From NCBI GenBank assembly GCA_020634565.1, contig JACKBN010000024.1, positions 1 to 34,795 on the forward strand: a stretch of DNA of 34,795 nt, in the 5' to 3' direction. The stretch comes from Ardenticatenaceae bacterium. GTDB taxonomy: Bacteria; Chloroflexota; Anaerolineae; Promineifilales; Promineifilaceae. The translations under genes were made by a program, and so were the position numbers. Each line of letters opens with the position of its first letter. Position 1 is the first letter of the stretch. Below, in pieces: positions 33,002 to 34,795 of this stretch. Under the pieces are notes generated by a model. The model was not told where the DNA came from, made no database searches, and was given only the letters and a program-made list of their open reading frames with translations.

Positions 33002-33060
33002 AATCCAACCTTGTGTGAATGTAATCTGTCATGAGCAACCATTGTAGTTATAAGGACAGG

Positions 33061-33087
33061 TTTTTGACGTGAAAGTCACATCAAAAA
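33061..33087. promoter_or_regulatory. Inverted repeat upstream of the HAD gene
   Basis: TTTTTGACGTGA / TCACATCAAAAA, 11 of 12 positions paired across a 3-base centre, 60 bases before the HAD start. It lies in a notably AT-rich part of the 322-base gap 33002-33323. TGTGA..TCACG half-sites on the minus strand resemble CRP/FNR-type sites, although with a shorter centre. It is a possible operator. Confidence 0.35.
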
Positions 33088-33268
33088 TGCGCGGAATATG
33101 CCATTTTTCTAAAAGTATTTTCCTATTTCTATACCTTTTATACCTGTCAAAATATATTGAGATGGCTAAAACGCTCAATTTTCATCACAGCAAACAGGAT
33201 GAAAACAGGAGAAAAATCGCTACGAATTGTTACTGTGAGAGGGGCTGGAGGCAGCGGAGCAAGCTGCG

Positions 33269-33305
33269 CAACAACCAGGAGATTTCCTGAATCTCCTGGT
33301 TGTTG
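33269..33305. terminator. Perfect 16-bp hairpin after the penicillin-binding protein gene
   Basis: CAACAACCAGGAGATT and AATCTCCTGGTTGTTG pair perfectly around a 5-base loop, 18 bases beyond the stop of the minus-strand gene. No T-run follows on either strand, so it is either a factor-assisted terminator or an mRNA 3'-end stabiliser. Confidence 0.6.
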
Positions 33306-33323
33306 CGGGATAGATGTATAAGT

Positions 33324-34795
33324 TTATGGCGTCGGTGTGACGCTGGGGGTGGCGGTTTCGGTCGGAACGGCCGTTTCCGTCGCGGTACTTTCCGTTGTGG
33401 GGGTGGCTGTCCCCGTCGGCTCATTGGTTGCGGTCGCGGTTGGCGTTTCTGTTGGCGTGGACGTGGCCGTCGCTGTGGGTGTGGTGGTTGGCGTTGGCTC
33501 CAGCAGGGTTACGGTCACCCGCTCCTCCACGATCGCCCGATCTTCTTCAGGTGTGCTGGGGTTGTCCGGGCCAAAGAGCAGTACCCGAATAGTCAGCGGG
33601 CCTGAATAATCCAATGCCGAGGTGTCCCAGGTTGCCAATACCCCGTTTTCTACGCTGATGTCCTGGCGTTCCTGCACCAGACCCCAGCCGCCGGGATCAT
33701 TGCCAAAGCCGTATTCCACCTGGTAGCCGCCAAAGCCCGGTGCGCTGACCGATCCCCGAATTTCTACCATGTCAATAATTTCGCTGCCTGCCGTCGGCTG
33801 CGTGATGCTAATTTGTGGTCGGGGTGTGTTGGCATCACACGCCTGGTTGGGCGGCAAGCGCAGCGGCGTAGCGATGCCCCGAGCATTGGCCCATGCCTGC
33901 CCTGCGGCCGTATTTTCTAGCCAGTTTTGGGCCACTGTGTCCTCACGCGCTGCCACGGCTTCGCCACCGCTTACCAGCAGGGTGAAGAAGCTGGCCTGGT
34001 ACACATTTTCGGGACAAGCTTCGTTGGCTTGCAGCCCCGTCCATTGGTCGAGTTGCACGGCCTGGATGAAATCTTGGTCGCTGCTCAGCGGCGGTTGGTT
34101 TTCGGCAAAGCGTTCAATGCGACGGTCGGTGCAGTCGTTGCCGGGGCGTGTGCCGGAATCGGCGCAAATTTCGATGTCTACGACGCTGGACGGCCGCACA
34201 AAATCCACTGGCTGCTTGTTGGCCAGATACTGCGTCATGAAGCTGTTCCAGATGGGCGAGGCGATCCGTGTGCCAGATTGTCCTTGCCCGATCGGTTCGT
34301 TGTTGGTGTTGCCCACCCAAACGGCCGTAACTACCTGCGGCGTGTACCCAATCGTCCAGGCATCCCGCACGTCAAATTCATTGGTGCCCGAGGTGCCCGT
34401 TTTGGCCGCCACGCGATGCCCCGGAATGACCAGCGTGTTGTTCACGCCAAACTCCGGCTGGCGCGCGCTGTTATCTGACAAAATATCGCTCAGCAAATAC
34501 GCATGTGCCGGGCTTACCACCTGGGTCACGGCTGGATCGAGGGCCGGCTCCTGGAACAAAATCTCGCCAGCGCTATTTTCGATGCGGCGGATGGTGAACG
34601 GGGCAATAAAGTTACCCTGATTGGCCAGCGTGCCAAACGCACCAGCCATCTCCAGCGGGCTGATTTCGCCGCCGCCCAGTGAGAGCGCCAGACCGTAGTT
34701 GCGCGGTGCGCCCTGCTCCACGCAACCATCATCTTGCAGCGAGTTCAGCCCAATTTTCTGCACGTTGTCGATGAAGTTACACACCCCCACGAACT
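33324..34795 (-). CDS. Class A penicillin-binding protein, C-terminal part
   Basis: About 490 residues of a PBP1-type transpeptidase whose start lies beyond the window. The KTG box is AAKTGTSG (Lys130 of the visible part), preceded by the usual GALALSLGGGEISPLEMA-like segment (here LALSLGGGEISPLEMAGAFG) and followed by DAWTIGYTPQVVTAVWVGN. After the catalytic domain comes an Ig-like beta module (about 325-420, ISITQPTAGSEIIDMVEI...). The low-complexity Thr/Pro tail (about 425-488) is made of TPTATAT/TPTETPT units. The tail resembles the linker in the GH-A-like protein but here is terminal. The enzyme cross-links peptidoglycan outside the membrane. The ACGGCCGT copies at about 33367 and 34321 lie in it. 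Confidence 0.92.
   Translation of the reverse strand, partial: FVGVCNFIDNVQKIGLNSLQDDGCVEQGAPRNYGLALSLGGGEISPLEMAGAFGTLANQGNFIAPFTIRRIENSAGEILFQEPALDPAVTQVVSPAHAYLLSDILSDNSARQPEFGVNNTLVIPGHRVAAKTGTSGTNEFDVRDAWTIGYTPQVVTAVWVGNTNNEPIGQGQSGTRIASPIWNSFMTQYLANKQPVDFVRPSSVVDIEICADSGTRPGNDCTDRRIERFAENQPPLSSDQDFIQAVQLDQWTGLQANEACPENVYQASFFTLLVSGGEAVAAREDTVAQNWLENTAAGQAWANARGIATPLRLPPNQACDANTPRPQISITQPTAGSEIIDMVEIRGSVSAPGFGGYQVEYGFGNDPGGWGLVQERQDISVENGVLATWDTSALDYSGPLTIRVLLFGPDNPSTPEEDRAIVEERVTVTLLEPTPTTTPTATATSTPTETPTATATNEPTGTATPTTESTATETAVPTETATPSVTPTP

Larger units (their letters stand above)
534..34328. repeat. Highly iterated palindrome ACGGCCGT, dispersed over the window
   Basis: By manual count about 58 exact copies, for example near 534, 1112, 2371, 3287, 4381, 7212, 8925, 9615, 11237, 14925, 17691, 24709, 26289, 28372, 30004, 31111, 32957, 33367 and 34321. 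Copies lie in both coding strands and in intergenic sites (origin region, parS region, a terminator stem). In genes it is read mostly as Thr-Ala-Val, less often as (Asn/Asp)-Gly-Arg, and rarely as Arg-Pro-Leu. Near matches such as GCGGCCGT and ACGGCCGC also occur. No copies exist between 19,096 and 24,458. Confidence 0.9.

Overview
The window looks like chromosomal DNA of a Chloroflexota bacterium, probably from the Anaerolineae/Caldilineae/Ardenticatenia part of the phylum. This rests on gene content: an SpoVS-family protein in a non-Firmicutes setting, Flp-type pilins, Thr/Pro-rich extracytoplasmic linkers, giant BTAD/AAA/TPR and TIR/CHAT/STAND proteins, and dispersed CACAGAG and GTAGGGGCGAGGC hairpin repeats. 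It is an inference from families; no marker gene such as 16S rRNA is present.

Layout. Positions 1-727 hold the start of a DEAD/DEAH helicase. A 746-base gene-free stretch follows (728-1473) with the architecture of a bacterial replication origin: an AT-rich tract, TAG trinucleotides like DnaA-trios, and three co-oriented DnaA boxes about two helical turns apart. Two parS-like 16-mers lie 7.7 kb downstream (8811-8855), which supports an origin-proximal position. Between them are spoVS, a CinA-like/NadD-like fusion, a GT-C membrane glycosyltransferase, a YhaM-type exoribonuclease, ubiX with a translationally coupled flavin/PLP-oxidase-like gene, and a NYN-LOTUS protein. Positions 9005-13147 carry an anchored envelope protein, a methyltransferase, two tandem Flp pilins, a quinone oxidoreductase and an AhpD-like protein. 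Positions 13320-16374 encode a secreted clan GH-A-like protein, a Nudix hydrolase and a GDPD in a tight cluster. Positions 16502-19515 encode a secreted HExxH peptidase and a solitary oligopeptide-binding lipoprotein, both frameshifted.

The most unusual segment is 19.5-28.0 kb. A TIR-CHAT-STAND-TPR protein (1271 aa, minus strand) stands back to back with a BTAD-AAA-TPR-HTH regulator (1193 aa, plus strand). It is bracketed by two same-orientation copies of a 193-bp hairpin repeat. Its domain order is that of NTPase-gated TIR/protease effectors linked to antiphage abortive infection. The coding sequence for its distal TPRs is still recognisable downstream but broken by several frameshifts.

The right end (28.2-34.8 kb) has three small membrane or unknown proteins, a TauE/SafE-type exporter, a two-TM protein with an outer beta domain and a cytoplasmic zinc ribbon, a class-V-type aminotransferase, a HAD hydrolase, and the C-terminal part of a class A penicillin-binding protein.

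Across the window the palindrome ACGGCCGT occurs about 58 times by manual count, against less than one expected from base composition. It resembles the HIP1 repeat of cyanobacteria. It is absent from the 5.4 kb that holds the TIR-CHAT gene, which suggests that gene was acquired recently.
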